A stretch of DNA of 64,000 nucleotides from an uncultured Opitutales bacterium (GTDB lineage: Bacteria; Verrucomicrobiota; Verrucomicrobiia; Opitutales; Intestinicryptomonadaceae): assembly GCA_900547395.1 (NCBI GenBank), contig URGP01000006.1:47150-111149 (forward strand), written 5' to 3'. Below, one piece after another: positions 27,029-34,657 of the stretch. The position numbers and the translations under genes were made by a program. Every line of letters starts with the position of its first letter. Positions within the stretch are counted from its first letter, which is position 1. The notes below the pieces were generated by a model. That model was given only the letters and a program-made list of their open reading frames with translations. It was not told the origin of the DNA and did no database searches.

Positions 27029-27316
27029 CTATCTTATGTCGAAAACCTGAACTTTTACTCCGAGCCGTTTCAGGCAGTTTTCGTTGAAATCCAAGTGGAT
27101 TGGGTGGTTCATGTAGGCATCGACATTTTCCTCTTTCATGGTGACTACGATTGCGCATGCAAATGTGTCGTCAACCACGGGGCGCAGGCTTGGAATTGGA
27201 ATTCCGCAGACAAAATTTTCCGCAGTCCCTATTTCTTCGAGTTTTTTTGCGCCTGCCAATACTTCCGCTTTATCGGCGTCGTTTTTTGTTCTGAATATTA
27301 CAACGTGGGTTACCAT
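27029..27316 (-). CDS. Stress-responsive alpha/beta-barrel (Dabb) domain protein
   Basis: 95 residues forming one Dabb (ferredoxin-like dimeric barrel) unit: VTHVVIFRTKNDADKAEV at the start, a variable middle, and VDAYMNHPIHLDFNENCLKR near the end with the typical Y-x-x-H-P-x-H. Members dimerise and often have unknown substrates. An AAG-type ribosome site precedes the ATG at 27316. It is a single gene with its own terminator downstream. Confidence 0.88.
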   Translation of the reverse strand: MVTHVVIFRTKNDADKAEVLAGAKKLEEIGTAENFVCGIPIPSLRPVVDDTFACAIVVTMKEENVDAYMNHPIHLDFNENCLKRLGVKVQVFDIR

Positions 27317-27425
27317 ATTACTTCCTTTTTTTTTAAATGTTTTAATATTAGTCCGATTTATTTACGAGTAAAGTTTTTAATATAAATCTTGTAAGTCGGG
27401 CATTTTTATGGTTTTATTCATTGCG

Positions 27426-28799
27426 ATGAAAAAGTCTAAAACATTATCTGTTGCAACGATGGTTGCAGCTGTTTTTCCGGGTTTTTTGCTTGCGCAAACT
27501 TCGGCGGACATCGAAAACGCGCGCCAAGCGGCATGGAGCGGCTTGGATGCCTACAATGCGGCTTACCGCAAAATAGAATCTACGGGGTTGATTATAGGCG
27601 ACCTTTTTGAAAAGCAGGCTTCCTCTTGGCTTAAAGCAAAAGATTTGGACAGAAAGTTGAAACGCCAAAATTCCCAGCTTGCGGAAATTGAATTGAGCGT
27701 AAAGGCAATATCAGAAAGTTTTGAGAAGGACAAAAAATTTCTTGAAAACGTAAACGGAGACTTGAAGTCGGCTTCCGAAATTTTCGCGTTGGCGCAAAAC
27801 CGTTTTGAGTTTGCGGACAAAATAAACGCAAAACTTAACGACCTTGCCGCAAAAAATCCGGGAGACAGGTATCAGGATAGGAATTACGGCAATTATCTTT
27901 CAAACAACTACTTAAGCGCAAAAGAAGAATTCAAGCAGGCGCAAAATCGCATCACGCGTCTTCTTGTCGAATCCGACATCGCAAATCCGCGCATAAGCGG
28001 AATTTCAAGCATGATGGCTCTTTCTCGTTCCTTCTTGAACAGGGCGGAGGACGAAATTAAAATAAACAGCGAAAATCTCGCGTCGCTTTCTTCCGAATAC
28101 AAGGCATTGGAGGCGGGCGCGTTTGAAAATCTGAAAGAGTTGAATTTGTCGGTTGAAAAACTGCGCAGCGTCAAGATGAATTTCTTGTCGGAATACATGA
28201 AGCTTCTTTCAGTAATGGGTTCGCAAGACAGGATATTTAAGGAAAATCCCAACATGAAAAATATTTATGTCGAGCATATCGGCAAGATGGCAATAAAGCC
28301 CGACTATAACGCCTTTGAAGCCGCGCCAGTCGGTGCTAATCCCTTTGGGAGCGCGTCCAATTCGGACGAAGTTGCAAGAAGCGCAAGCCATGACACCTTA
28401 AAAAAGGCAAAAGCGTTCTCCTCTTCCGTAAAGTTCGACAATGTAAGGGTTGAATTTTTGGAAATAGGCAAAAACTTGTCAGACTTGACCCGCGAAATCG
28501 AGGAAGCTACAATGCTTTTAAACGCGGTTGCCGACGAGGCTGAAAGCACGATAGTAAGCATTCGCGACTTGGAAGCTTCGGCAAAGGCTGTTTTGCAAAA
28601 ATCCATAAGCCTTTCCACAAACGCCCAGCTGTTAAATTCCGACATCGCGATTTATAAGAGCGATTTGGCTGTGATTACTGCGCAGTTTGAAGTTTCCATC
28701 GCAAACATAAAAACGATGCTTGGCAATTTCGTTTCCGACTGCAATTTGTGCTCTGAAAAAACTTCGGAAATAGAAAACTTGCTTTCCGATTCCAAGTAG
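27426..28799 (+). CDS. Exported coiled-coil protein of unknown function, 457 aa
   Basis: Signal peptide MKKSKTLSVATMVAAVFPGF with probable cleavage after LLAQ-type residues near 25. The mature protein is almost wholly helical, with long heptad-like stretches (about 60-130, 180-270 and 350-440) rich in Lys, Glu, Ala, Ser and Leu; a coiled coil is likely. No membrane helix and no catalytic motif. Two Cys close to the C-terminus (DCNLCSEK) could form a disulfide. An ATG six codons upstream (27408) is possible, but the charged start at 27426 suits a signal peptide better. I do not recognise the family. It may be a structural periplasmic protein. Confidence 0.75.
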   Translation: MKKSKTLSVATMVAAVFPGFLLAQTSADIENARQAAWSGLDAYNAAYRKIESTGLIIGDLFEKQASSWLKAKDLDRKLKRQNSQLAEIELSVKAISESFEKDKKFLENVNGDLKSASEIFALAQNRFEFADKINAKLNDLAAKNPGDRYQDRNYGNYLSNNYLSAKEEFKQAQNRITRLLVESDIANPRISGISSMMALSRSFLNRAEDEIKINSENLASLSSEYKALEAGAFENLKELNLSVEKLRSVKMNFLSEYMKLLSVMGSQDRIFKENPNMKNIYVEHIGKMAIKPDYNAFEAAPVGANPFGSASNSDEVARSASHDTLKKAKAFSSSVKFDNVRVEFLEIGKNLSDLTREIEEATMLLNAVADEAESTIVSIRDLEASAKAVLQKSISLSTNAQLLNSDIAIYKSDLAVITAQFEVSIANIKTMLGNFVSDCNLCSEKTSEIENLLSDSK

Positions 28800-28822
28800 C
28801 GGGTATAAATTTAAAACCTTTG

Positions 28823-28851
28823 AAAACCGCCTGAAAGATGGCGGTTTTTTT
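28823..28851 (+). terminator. Terminator of the coiled-coil protein gene
   Basis: Stem AAAACCGCC / GGCGGTTTT with loop TGAAAGAT, followed by a T run. Confidence 0.85.
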
Positions 28852-29199
28852 ATATTAAAAAAAACGCTTGGCTTGTATTTTGTAAAAACGGTAAAATGTT
28901 ATGAAAAGTTTTTGATTGTCTTTTACGATTCGATTTCGGCGCGGTTTGTTTTTTACGACCCACGAAAATGAAACTTTAAAAAAGCATTCATAGCTTTGCA
29001 TTACATATCCTGATTTTTCGGAAACTTACAAGGATAGTTTGAGGGCAATGCGCAAAATGATTGCATACTGTTTTTGCGGCATGGACGACTTCATAAAATA
29101 CGAAAATTCAAAAATGTTTGAAGCGAGATATTTTTGCTTCGGACAGGAAACGCAAAAATCCGTATCTTGCGGCTATTATGAACACGGGGATTCATTCTT
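28852..29199. other. Non-coding stretch downstream of the recombinase
   Basis: 348 bp of AT-rich sequence with no convincing gene. A plus-strand open frame from 29039 runs antisense into the recombinase but has no ribosome site or recognisable content. Possibly the remains of an integrated segment; nothing else is seen. Confidence 0.4.
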
Positions 29200-30205
29200 T
29201 CATTTTTCGCTCCAGAATTTTTTTGCGGAGGCGATGGTTATGCCCCTTAAATTTATGTATCTGAACCTTAAAAGCGATTTGTCGCGATGCCCCATTTCGC
29301 TTTGTAACTTGTCGAGGTTTTGAAAGTGCTTGAAATGGTAGGATGCGAATGTGTGCCTCAGGACGTCTTGCACCCATTTGTCTTTAAAGCCCGCTTCTTC
29401 GCGCACGGTTCTCCATCTCTTGTTCCAATTTCTGGGGCATATTGAAGTTTCGGGGCTTGCGCGGCATTTTTTCAGGATTCCTTGCAGGGGAGGGTATATC
29501 GAAACATGCCTTGCTCCTCCTGTTTTACTGCTTTTGGGTGTTATTGTTATTACGTTTTCGGTAAAATCAACGTCTTTCCATTTAAGCCTTGCCACTTCGT
29601 GGGGGCGTATGCCTGCGTAGAGCATTATCGAGACACCCGCGAGGCAGTCGGGGTATTCTTTTGCCGATTTCATGAGTTTTGAAATTTCGTCAAGGGTCAG
29701 CGGGCGTATTTCTTTTTCAAAAACTTTCTTTTTGCGAATTTTTTTAACGGGATTTTTTTTCCGCCCAGTCGTTTTTTATGGCAAATTCAAACAGCCCGTG
29801 CAGCATTATGCGCGCCTTGTTGAATTGGCTTGGAGATTTAAACGCGCGCTCCAAGTATTTTTCGCACTTCGGCGCGCTGAGAATAGATATGGGCATATTT
29901 GATATGTCTGTTTTTTTTATTAGAAACATTCCGAGCGATTTTATGTCGGAAACGGATTTTTTTCGCAGATGGTTTTTGGATTTTAAGTATTCCGAAAGCG
30001 CGGATTTAAATAGTTTGCTTTGCGGCGGTTTTTGGCATTGGTCTATCGCAATGTCAATTATCTTGCGGCAGAATTGTTTTCTTTTTGCGGGGCTTTCGCA
30101 ATCGGGCGCGTAATCCAAAATATTTAATACCATTCTTGCGGCGTCAATTAGCGATATGCCGCTGTTTTCGAGCAATTTATAAGCTGTTGTTATGTCTGAT
30201 TGCAT
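29200..30205 (-). pseudogene. Tyrosine recombinase/integrase interrupted by a frameshift
   Basis: Two frames together make one phage-type integrase of about 330 residues. The first (30205-29744, 153 aa) is the N-terminal part with a SAM-like DNA-binding core. The second (in frame from about 29752 to 29200) has the catalytic set: YAGIRPHEVARL (Arg), SKTGGARHVSI (Lys), QDVLRHTFASYH (second Arg, with Asp where many relatives have His), GHRDKSLLRFRY (His and nucleophile Tyr). The frames part at an A8 run (T8 at 29753-29760 on the plus strand): with seven A the protein reads through as ...AEK-NPVKKIRKKK. This is a real 1-nt lesion, a sequencing homopolymer error, or a slippage site. The start codon touches palindrome copy B. 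Confidence 0.8.
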
Positions 30206-30225
30206 TGCGTATTGCTAATACGGAT
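30205..30225 (-). repeat. Copy B of the 21-bp palindrome, at the recombinase start
   Basis: Read on the minus strand it is ATCCGTATT-AGC-AATACGCAA, differing from copy A at two positions. Its last base is the A of the recombinase ATG. In minus orientation it is preceded by TTGACA at 30232-30227. It is inverted relative to copy C. Confidence 0.7.
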
Positions 30226-30344
30226 GTCAAGAAATATCGAGATTTTGGTGCATTGGAGAGATATTTGGCTGAATGTCCGCGCGAATATGTTTGTTGAAGA
30301 AATGATAAAGAGCTAAACGATAGCAAGTTAAGAAAATCAAAAAA

Positions 30345-30374
30345 ATCCGTATCAGCAATACGCATATTTCCCGT
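30345..30374 (+). repeat. Copy C of the 21-bp palindrome with its 9-bp tail
   Basis: ATCCGTATC-AGC-AATACGCAT at 30345-30365 followed by ATTTCCCGT. It matches copy A (3225-3254) at 27 of 30 bases and lies inverted to copy B, leaving 119 bp between them (30226-30344). Confidence 0.7.
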
Positions 30375-30440
30375 ATAAATCAGTCGCGATAAACGCGTTG
30401 GGGTTTGGGAAGTTAAAAATTTTTTTGCCGAAAAAGAAAT

Positions 30441-30629
30441 ATGTTAAATTTGCATTCAGACGGAGGGTTTGGGGCTTGGTTCGTTGGAACTGCGGTGGTC
30501 TGCCTGTGCTTTGCCTGCATATTCTTTTTTTTGTGTTTCAGATTTTACAAGGTGAATTTTGACCCCGCCGAAAATTCAGAAATAGAGAACAACGGCTTTT
30601 TAAGATGCTTTCTGTGCTGCTTGTTTTAA
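30441..30629 (+). CDS. Possible small single-pass membrane protein, 62 aa
   Basis: A short frame with one strong membrane helix (GTAVVCLCFACIFFFLCF, about 17-34), then a polar segment with PAENSEIENN and a cysteine-rich end (CFLCCLF). An A-rich purine stretch (AAAAAGAAAT) precedes the ATG, and a tetraloop terminator lies about 80 bp downstream, which argues for a transcribed unit. No family recognised. It may be random; the island-like setting leaves that open. Confidence 0.35.
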   Translation: MLNLHSDGGFGAWFVGTAVVCLCFACIFFFLCFRFYKVNFDPAENSEIENNGFLRCFLCCLF

Positions 30630-30679
30630 TGGGAATCATTTTTGCGTTTTGCGCTTACTGTTTGATTTTGTTTTTGTAA
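30605..30679 (+). CDS. Possible 24-aa hydrophobic peptide
   Basis: ATG at 30605 overlaps the end of the 62-aa frame and encodes an almost entirely hydrophobic peptide (MLSVLLVLMGIIFAF and a further nine residues) before TAA. Overlapping start and placement before a terminator fit a coupled micropeptide, but size alone makes this weak. Confidence 0.2.
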   Translation: MLSVLLVLMGIIFAFCAYCLILFL

Positions 30680-30709
30680 TTTCTTCTTATAGTCAATAAA
30701 CGGGCGGGG

Positions 30710-30738
30710 GCGGGCGAAAGCCTGCTTCCGTCTTTTTT
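30710..30738 (+). terminator. Possible GAAA-tetraloop terminator
   Basis: Stem GCGGGC / GCCTGC (one wobble) closed by GAAA, then TTCCGTC and a T run. It would end the transcript of the small hydrophobic frames. Confidence 0.5.
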
Positions 30739-30870
30739 TGCGCTCCGCCGTTATTTGCGCGCAAAATTTTCCCAAAAGTTAAATAATTGGGAAACAATGT
30801 ATGAAATGATAAAAAATCGCGCGTTTGCAAGAATGAACTTTTTTGCGGGGCATTCTTGCGGAAAAATATC

Positions 30871-30899
30871 TTGACAGGCAATTTATGCGGGTATTAACT
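30871..30899 (+). promoter_or_regulatory. Predicted sigma-70 type promoter for ilvN-ilvC
   Basis: TTGACA at 30871-30876, a 17-bp spacer, and TTAACT at 30894-30899. The leader that follows contains a GGAAATG / CATTTCC hairpin (30930-30952) before the ilvN ATG at 30983. Confidence 0.55.
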
Positions 30900-30982
30900 T
30901 TCTTGTTTTATATTTATTAAACATCATTTGGAAATGTTGTGCGCGCATTTCCGAATGGTTTTTATTCTAACTTTAAGATTTT

Positions 30983-31480
30983 ATGAAACACACCATTTCC
31001 GCTTTGGTAGAAAATAAATTTGGCGTTCTCGCGAGGGTTGCGGGAATGTTTAGCGGCAGAGGTTTTAATATTGAAACTTTGAATGTCGGGCCCGTAGAGG
31101 GCGGAAAGTTTTCCCGCATCACTGTAACGGTGAGGGACGGCAACCATAGCGTGGACCAGTGCGTAAAACAGCTTTCAAGGCTTGTGAACGTAATAGAGGT
31201 CAAGGATTTTTCAAGCTCTTCGGCGTTTGTTGCAAGGGAGCTTGTCATGGTCAAGGTCAAGGCAAATTCGCAAACCCGCGCGAATATTGTCGAAATCGCG
31301 GATTTGTTCAGGGGCAAGGTTATCGATGTCGAGCCCGACTCACTGATTATCGAATGCACGGGCAATCCGAATAAAATTCTGGCTTTTTTGAACATGATAG
31401 AACCTTTCGGGCTCTTGGAGATGGCAAGAACCGGAAATGTCGCTTTGGAGCGCGGCAAGCTCGCGCGCGGAGACGATTAA
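30983..31480 (+). CDS. ilvN: Acetolactate synthase regulatory (small) subunit
   Basis: 165 residues: an ACT domain at the N-terminus (ISALVENKFGVLARVAGMFS and GRGFNIETLNVGP, about 5-40, binding the feedback inhibitor valine) and a C-terminal ACT-like half. The subunit activates the catalytic subunit IlvB and confers valine inhibition in the first common step of isoleucine, valine and leucine synthesis. Usually ilvB sits just upstream; here there is none, only non-coding DNA and a broken recombinase. ilvC follows after 38 bp, so the two are one operon. Length matches the short form of the family (about 160-170). Confidence 0.93.
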   Translation: MKHTISALVENKFGVLARVAGMFSGRGFNIETLNVGPVEGGKFSRITVTVRDGNHSVDQCVKQLSRLVNVIEVKDFSSSSAFVARELVMVKVKANSQTRANIVEIADLFRGKVIDVEPDSLIIECTGNPNKILAFLNMIEPFGLLEMARTGNVALERGKLARGDD

Positions 31481-31518
31481 TTTCAAACCAATACTAAATA
31501 CAAAAAAGGATATAAAAT

Positions 31519-32616
31519 ATGCCTGCAAAAGTATATACGGAAAAAGACGCCGATTTGGGCGTTTTAAAAGGTAAAACATTGGCCGTTATCGGCTACGGCT
31601 CTCAGGGCCACGCGCATGCGCTCAACTTGAAGGAAAGCGGCTGCAAGGTCATCATCGGCCTCTATCCGCAGAGCAAGTCTGTGGAAGTTGCAAAGGCTCA
31701 GGGCTTTGAAGTTTATCCGACAGCAGAAGCGGTTGAAAAGGCGGACGTAATTATGATTGCCGCTCCCGACATGAAGCAGGCCGACATTTACGAAAAAGAC
31801 ATCGCCCCGAACCTCAAAAAGGGCAAGACTCTTCTTTTCACGCACGGTTTGGCAATCCATTCCGGCATGATAAAAGTTCCCGCAGGCGTAAACGTAATCA
31901 TGGTTGCCCCGAAGGGACCCGGTCATGAAGTGCGTTCGCAGTTTGTTGAAGGCAAGGGCGTTCCCGCTCTCATCGCTGTTTACCAAGGCGGTACGGCTGC
32001 CAAGAAAATCGCTTTGGCTTGGGCAAAGGGCATCGGCGGCGCTCGCGCGGGTGTTATCGAAACAACATTCAAGGAAGAAACCGAAACCGACCTCTTCGGC
32101 GAACAGGCTGTTCTTTGCGGCGGCGTAAGCGCGCTCATCAAGGCAGGTTTTGAAACATTGGTCGAAGCGGGATACAAGCCCGAAATGGCTTACTTTGAAT
32201 GCTGCCACGAATTGAAGCTCATTTGCGACCTCATCGTCGAAAAGGGCATTTCAGGCATGCGTTTCTCCATTTCCGAAACCGCAAAGTACGGCGACATCAC
32301 ACGCGGCCCGCGCGTAGTGACGAAGGATACCAAGAAGGCAATGAAGCAAATCTTGAAAGAAATCCAGACCGGCAAATTCACAAAGGAATGGGTAAAGGAA
32401 TACAAGGGCGGCTTGAAGAACTACAACAAGCTCTTGAAGGAAGGCGAAGAACATTTGATTGAAAAGACCGGCGAACGTTTGCGCAGCCTCATGCCTTGGG
32501 TTCCGAAGCGCAACATCAAGGGCGCTCAGGCGGCTTACGCGATGGCGTCTGTCGCAAAAAAAGCTCCTGCCAAAAAAGCTTGCGCAAAAAAATGCGCATG
32601 CAAAAAGAGCAAGTAA
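31519..32616 (+). CDS. ilvC: Ketol-acid reductoisomerase with Lys/Cys-rich C-terminal tail
   Basis: 365 residues, class I KARI; turns acetolactate into dihydroxyisovalerate with NADPH and Mg. The Rossmann motif is [17 protein letters not shown] (about 26-42); KGPGHEVR and a metal-binding region [18 protein letters not shown] follow, then the knotted domain up to [11 protein letters not shown]. About 30 residues beyond the usual end form an extra tail: [17 protein letters not shown] and then [17 protein letters not shown], rich in Lys, Ala and Cys, like bacterial histone-H1-type repeats. An AAGGA ribosome site precedes the ATG. Coexpressed with ilvN and closed by a terminator. Confidence 0.95.
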   Translation: MPAKVYTEKDADLGVLKGKTLAVIGYGSQGHAHALNLKESGCKVIIGLYPQSKSVEVAKAQGFEVYPTAEAVEKADVIMIAAPDMKQADIYEKDIAPNLKKGKTLLFTHGLAIHSGMIKVPAGVNVIMVAPKGPGHEVRSQFVEGKGVPALIAVYQGGTAAKKIALAWAKGIGGARAGVIETTFKEETETDLFGEQAVLCGGVSALIKAGFETLVEAGYKPEMAYFECCHELKLICDLIVEKGISGMRFSISETAKYGDITRGPRVVTKDTKKAMKQILKEIQTGKFTKEWVKEYKGGLKNYNKLLKEGEEHLIEKTGERLRSLMPWVPKRNIKGAQAAYAMASVAKKAPAKKACAKKCACKKSK

Positions 32617-32636
32617 GCCTTTTTTAATTTTAACGA

Positions 32637-32669
32637 AAATCCAAGCTCCGCGCGGGCTTGGATTTTTTT
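32637..32669 (+). terminator. Terminator of ilvN-ilvC
   Basis: Stem ATCCAAGC / GCTTGGAT around a GC-rich loop, followed by seven T. Confidence 0.85.
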
Positions 32670-32717
32670 GTTTTATTGGTTTGAAAACTTTGCCGCGATT
32701 ATTGTAGTCTGTAAAAA

Positions 32718-33569
32718 ATGAAGAAAATTTTTAAAGTCGCCACCCGCACAAGCCCGCTTGCGATGAAGCAGGCGGAAATGGCGGTCGAATACTTTTCGCG
32801 GAAGATTGAAAATTCGGCATACGAAATTTTGCCTTTCAAAACGCTGGGCGACAAGAAGCTCGAATGGTCTCTTGAAAAAGAGGGCGGCAAGGGGCTGTTT
32901 ACAAAGGAGCTTGAAGACGCACTTTTAAGCGGGGAAGCCGATTTTGCGGTTCACAGCGCAAAGGATATGCCGGTTGTTTGCCCCGAGGGGCTTGCCGTTG
33001 CCGCTTTTTTGCCGCGCGACGACGCCCGCGATGTTTTTATCTCGAAAAGTCCATCACCGAAGGTGATTGCGACCGCAAGCCCGCGCAGGAGGGCGCAGTT
33101 AAAAAGAATTTTTCCCGACGCCGAGTGGACGCAAATCAGAGGCAATGTCGGCACGAGGCTTGGGAAAATTTGCGGCGGACTTGCCGACGCCACCATGCTT
33201 TCAGCTGCCGGCTTGGACAGGCTCGGCATAAATTCTTTTGAGGGCTTGAAGTTTGAAAGGCTCGATTTTTCAAGGTGCGTTCCCGCCGTCGGGCAGGGCG
33301 TGATAGCCATAGAATGCAGGGTTGCCGACGCTCCGTTTTTCGGGCAATTTTCGCACCGACCCACATCTATTGCGGTGCGTCTTGAACGGGAGTTTTTAAA
33401 ATCGCTCGGCGGAGGCTGCCAAGCCGCGTTCGGCGCGAATTTCGACGGCGGAATTTTCAGGATTTTCCACGAAAAGACTTCCTACGCGGAATATGATTTT
33501 ACCAAACTTTCTTCTTTTGAAGAAATGCTTGAAAAAGTCCGCGAAATCGCGCTCGGGATTTTAAAATAA
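32718..33569 (+). CDS. hemC: Porphobilinogen deaminase (hydroxymethylbilane synthase)
   Basis: 283 residues; joins four porphobilinogen units into hydroxymethylbilane on the way to heme, siroheme or corrinoids. Motifs: VATRTSPLAMKQAEMAVEYF, KELEDALLSGEADFAVHSAK with DMP, GNVGTRLGKI, MLSAAGLDRLGI, VPAVGQGVIAIECR, and the cofactor-bearing Cys in LGGGCQAAFGA (about 232-242). It is some 25 residues shorter than typical (about 310), the loss being in the C-terminal domain. No other heme gene is nearby. Its stop lies one base from the stop of convergent coaB. Confidence 0.93.
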   Translation: MKKIFKVATRTSPLAMKQAEMAVEYFSRKIENSAYEILPFKTLGDKKLEWSLEKEGGKGLFTKELEDALLSGEADFAVHSAKDMPVVCPEGLAVAAFLPRDDARDVFISKSPSPKVIATASPRRRAQLKRIFPDAEWTQIRGNVGTRLGKICGGLADATMLSAAGLDRLGINSFEGLKFERLDFSRCVPAVGQGVIAIECRVADAPFFGQFSHRPTSIAVRLEREFLKSLGGGCQAAFGANFDGGIFRIFHEKTSYAEYDFTKLSSFEEMLEKVREIALGILK

Positions 33570-33570
33570 A

Positions 33571-34215
33571 TCAGCTGAAAAATTTTTCGCTTAAGATTTT
33601 GACAAGCTTTTGCGCAAGCTCGTCCTTTGTTCCGCGCTCCAAGTTAATGGTTTCGCCATTTCTAAAAATTAGCGATATTTCGTTGAAGTCGGAGGCAAAC
33701 CCCGCGTCTTTTCTTGAAACGTTGTTTGCCGCGATTGCGTCCAAATTCTTTTCTTCCAGCTTCTTTTTTGCGTAGGAATCGATGTCGTTTGTTTCGGCGG
33801 CAAAGCCTATTAGAATTTGGCGGTTTTTGGATTTTGAAAGGGTTTTTAAAATGTCGGGCGTCTGCTCGAATTCGACAAGCATGTCGAGGTTTTCCTTTTT
33901 GACTTTTTGCGCGGATTTTACTTTCGGGCGCATGTCGGAAACGGCGGCAGTCATTATGAGGATATCGCAAGCGGGAAAACGCGCAGACGTTTCGCGCAAC
34001 ATGTCTTCGGCTGAAATTGCCGAAACAATCTCAATCCCATCGGGCAAGGGGGCGGATACTGCGCCCAAAACAAGCGTCGTTTCCCAGCCCGATTTTTTGC
34101 AGGCTTTTGCAATGGCAATCCCCATTTTCCCCGTTGAGGGATTGCTGATAAAGCGTACGGGGTCGAAATATTCGCGCGTTGCTCCCGCGGTTATTAAGCA
34201 CTTGATTTGCCTCAT
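33571..34215 (-). CDS. coaB: Phosphopantothenoylcysteine synthetase (CoaB domain only)
   Basis: 214 residues matching the CoaB half of CoaBC; condenses phosphopantothenate with cysteine using CTP (or ATP) in coenzyme A synthesis. Visible: ITAGATREYFDPVRFISNPS followed by TGKMG, MTAAVSDMRPK, KVKKEN, GFAAETNDIDSYAKKKL and DAIAANNVS, all conserved nucleotide- and acyl-binding segments. The decarboxylase CoaC domain that normally precedes it is missing, so CoaC must be separate. Start ATG 34215 (MRQIKCLITAGATRE) fits; the upstream open frame reaches into rpsT antisense and looks spurious. It is divergent from rpsT. Confidence 0.9.
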   Translation of the reverse strand: MRQIKCLITAGATREYFDPVRFISNPSTGKMGIAIAKACKKSGWETTLVLGAVSAPLPDGIEIVSAISAEDMLRETSARFPACDILIMTAAVSDMRPKVKSAQKVKKENLDMLVEFEQTPDILKTLSKSKNRQILIGFAAETNDIDSYAKKKLEEKNLDAIAANNVSRKDAGFASDFNEISLIFRNGETINLERGTKDELAQKLVKILSEKFFS

Positions 34216-34284
34216 GAAAAAGAGCAAATATCGTAAATAATTTGAAGTAAAGCAATTTTTGTCTAAAAAATGATGAAATTTGCG

Positions 34285-34317
34285 TTGACAAGTTTTGTTT
34301 TGGCTCAAATATATACT
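34285..34317 (+). promoter_or_regulatory. Predicted promoter of rpsT
   Basis: TTGACA at 34285-34290 and an AT-rich extended -10 region with overlapping TATATA/TATACT hexamers at 34310-34317 (spacing 19-21). It lies 26 bp before the rpsT ATG. Spacing is longer than ideal, so the exact -10 is uncertain. Confidence 0.45.
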
Positions 34318-34342
34318 ACCTTTAATATATTTATAAAAGAAG

Positions 34343-34597
34343 ATGGCAAACAAGAAATCATCACAAAAAGACATTCGTAAAACGGCAGCCCGCACATTGC
34401 GCAACCGCACGGTGCGCAGCCGTATCAAGACTTTATCTAAGGCTGCGGCGAAAGCGGAAGGCGCGGAAGCCATTAAGGCAAGCGGCGCGGTTTTGGCGTC
34501 TGCCGTTGACAAGGCTGTTAAAAAGGGCGTTGTTCACGCAAACAAGGCGTCGCGCATCAAGAGCCGTGTTGCAAAGGCTTTGAACGCCGCAAAATAA
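34343..34597 (+). CDS. rpsT: 30S ribosomal protein S20
   Basis: 84 residues, very basic and Ala-rich, three-helix S20 pattern: MANKKSSQKDIRKTAARTLR, RTVRSRIKTLSKA, and HANKASRIKSRVAKALNA at the end. S20 binds 16S rRNA helices early in 30S assembly. Monocistronic with a terminator directly after the gene. Confidence 0.96.
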   Translation: MANKKSSQKDIRKTAARTLRNRTVRSRIKTLSKAAAKAEGAEAIKASGAVLASAVDKAVKKGVVHANKASRIKSRVAKALNAAK

Positions 34598-34619
34598 TAG
34601 CGGAAAACTGCTTCTATTT

Positions 34620-34652
34620 GCGCCACTCGCAAGCAGCCTGTGGCGTTTTTTT
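34620..34652 (+). terminator. Terminator of rpsT
   Basis: Stem CGCCAC / GTGGCG with a 13-nt loop followed by seven T. It overlaps the first possible codons of the next gene, which supports that gene's later start at 34658. Confidence 0.7.
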
Positions 34653-34657
34653 ATCAA

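Noticed and set aside
29039..29323. Open frame on the plus strand antisense to the recombinase
   Set aside because: No ribosome site, begins with TTG, mostly overlaps the recombinase coding strand, and its residues match no family.
30900..30982. Riboswitch or classical attenuator before ilvN
   Set aside because: Leader is only about 80 nt, with one short hairpin and no strong T run; no known aptamer core recognised.
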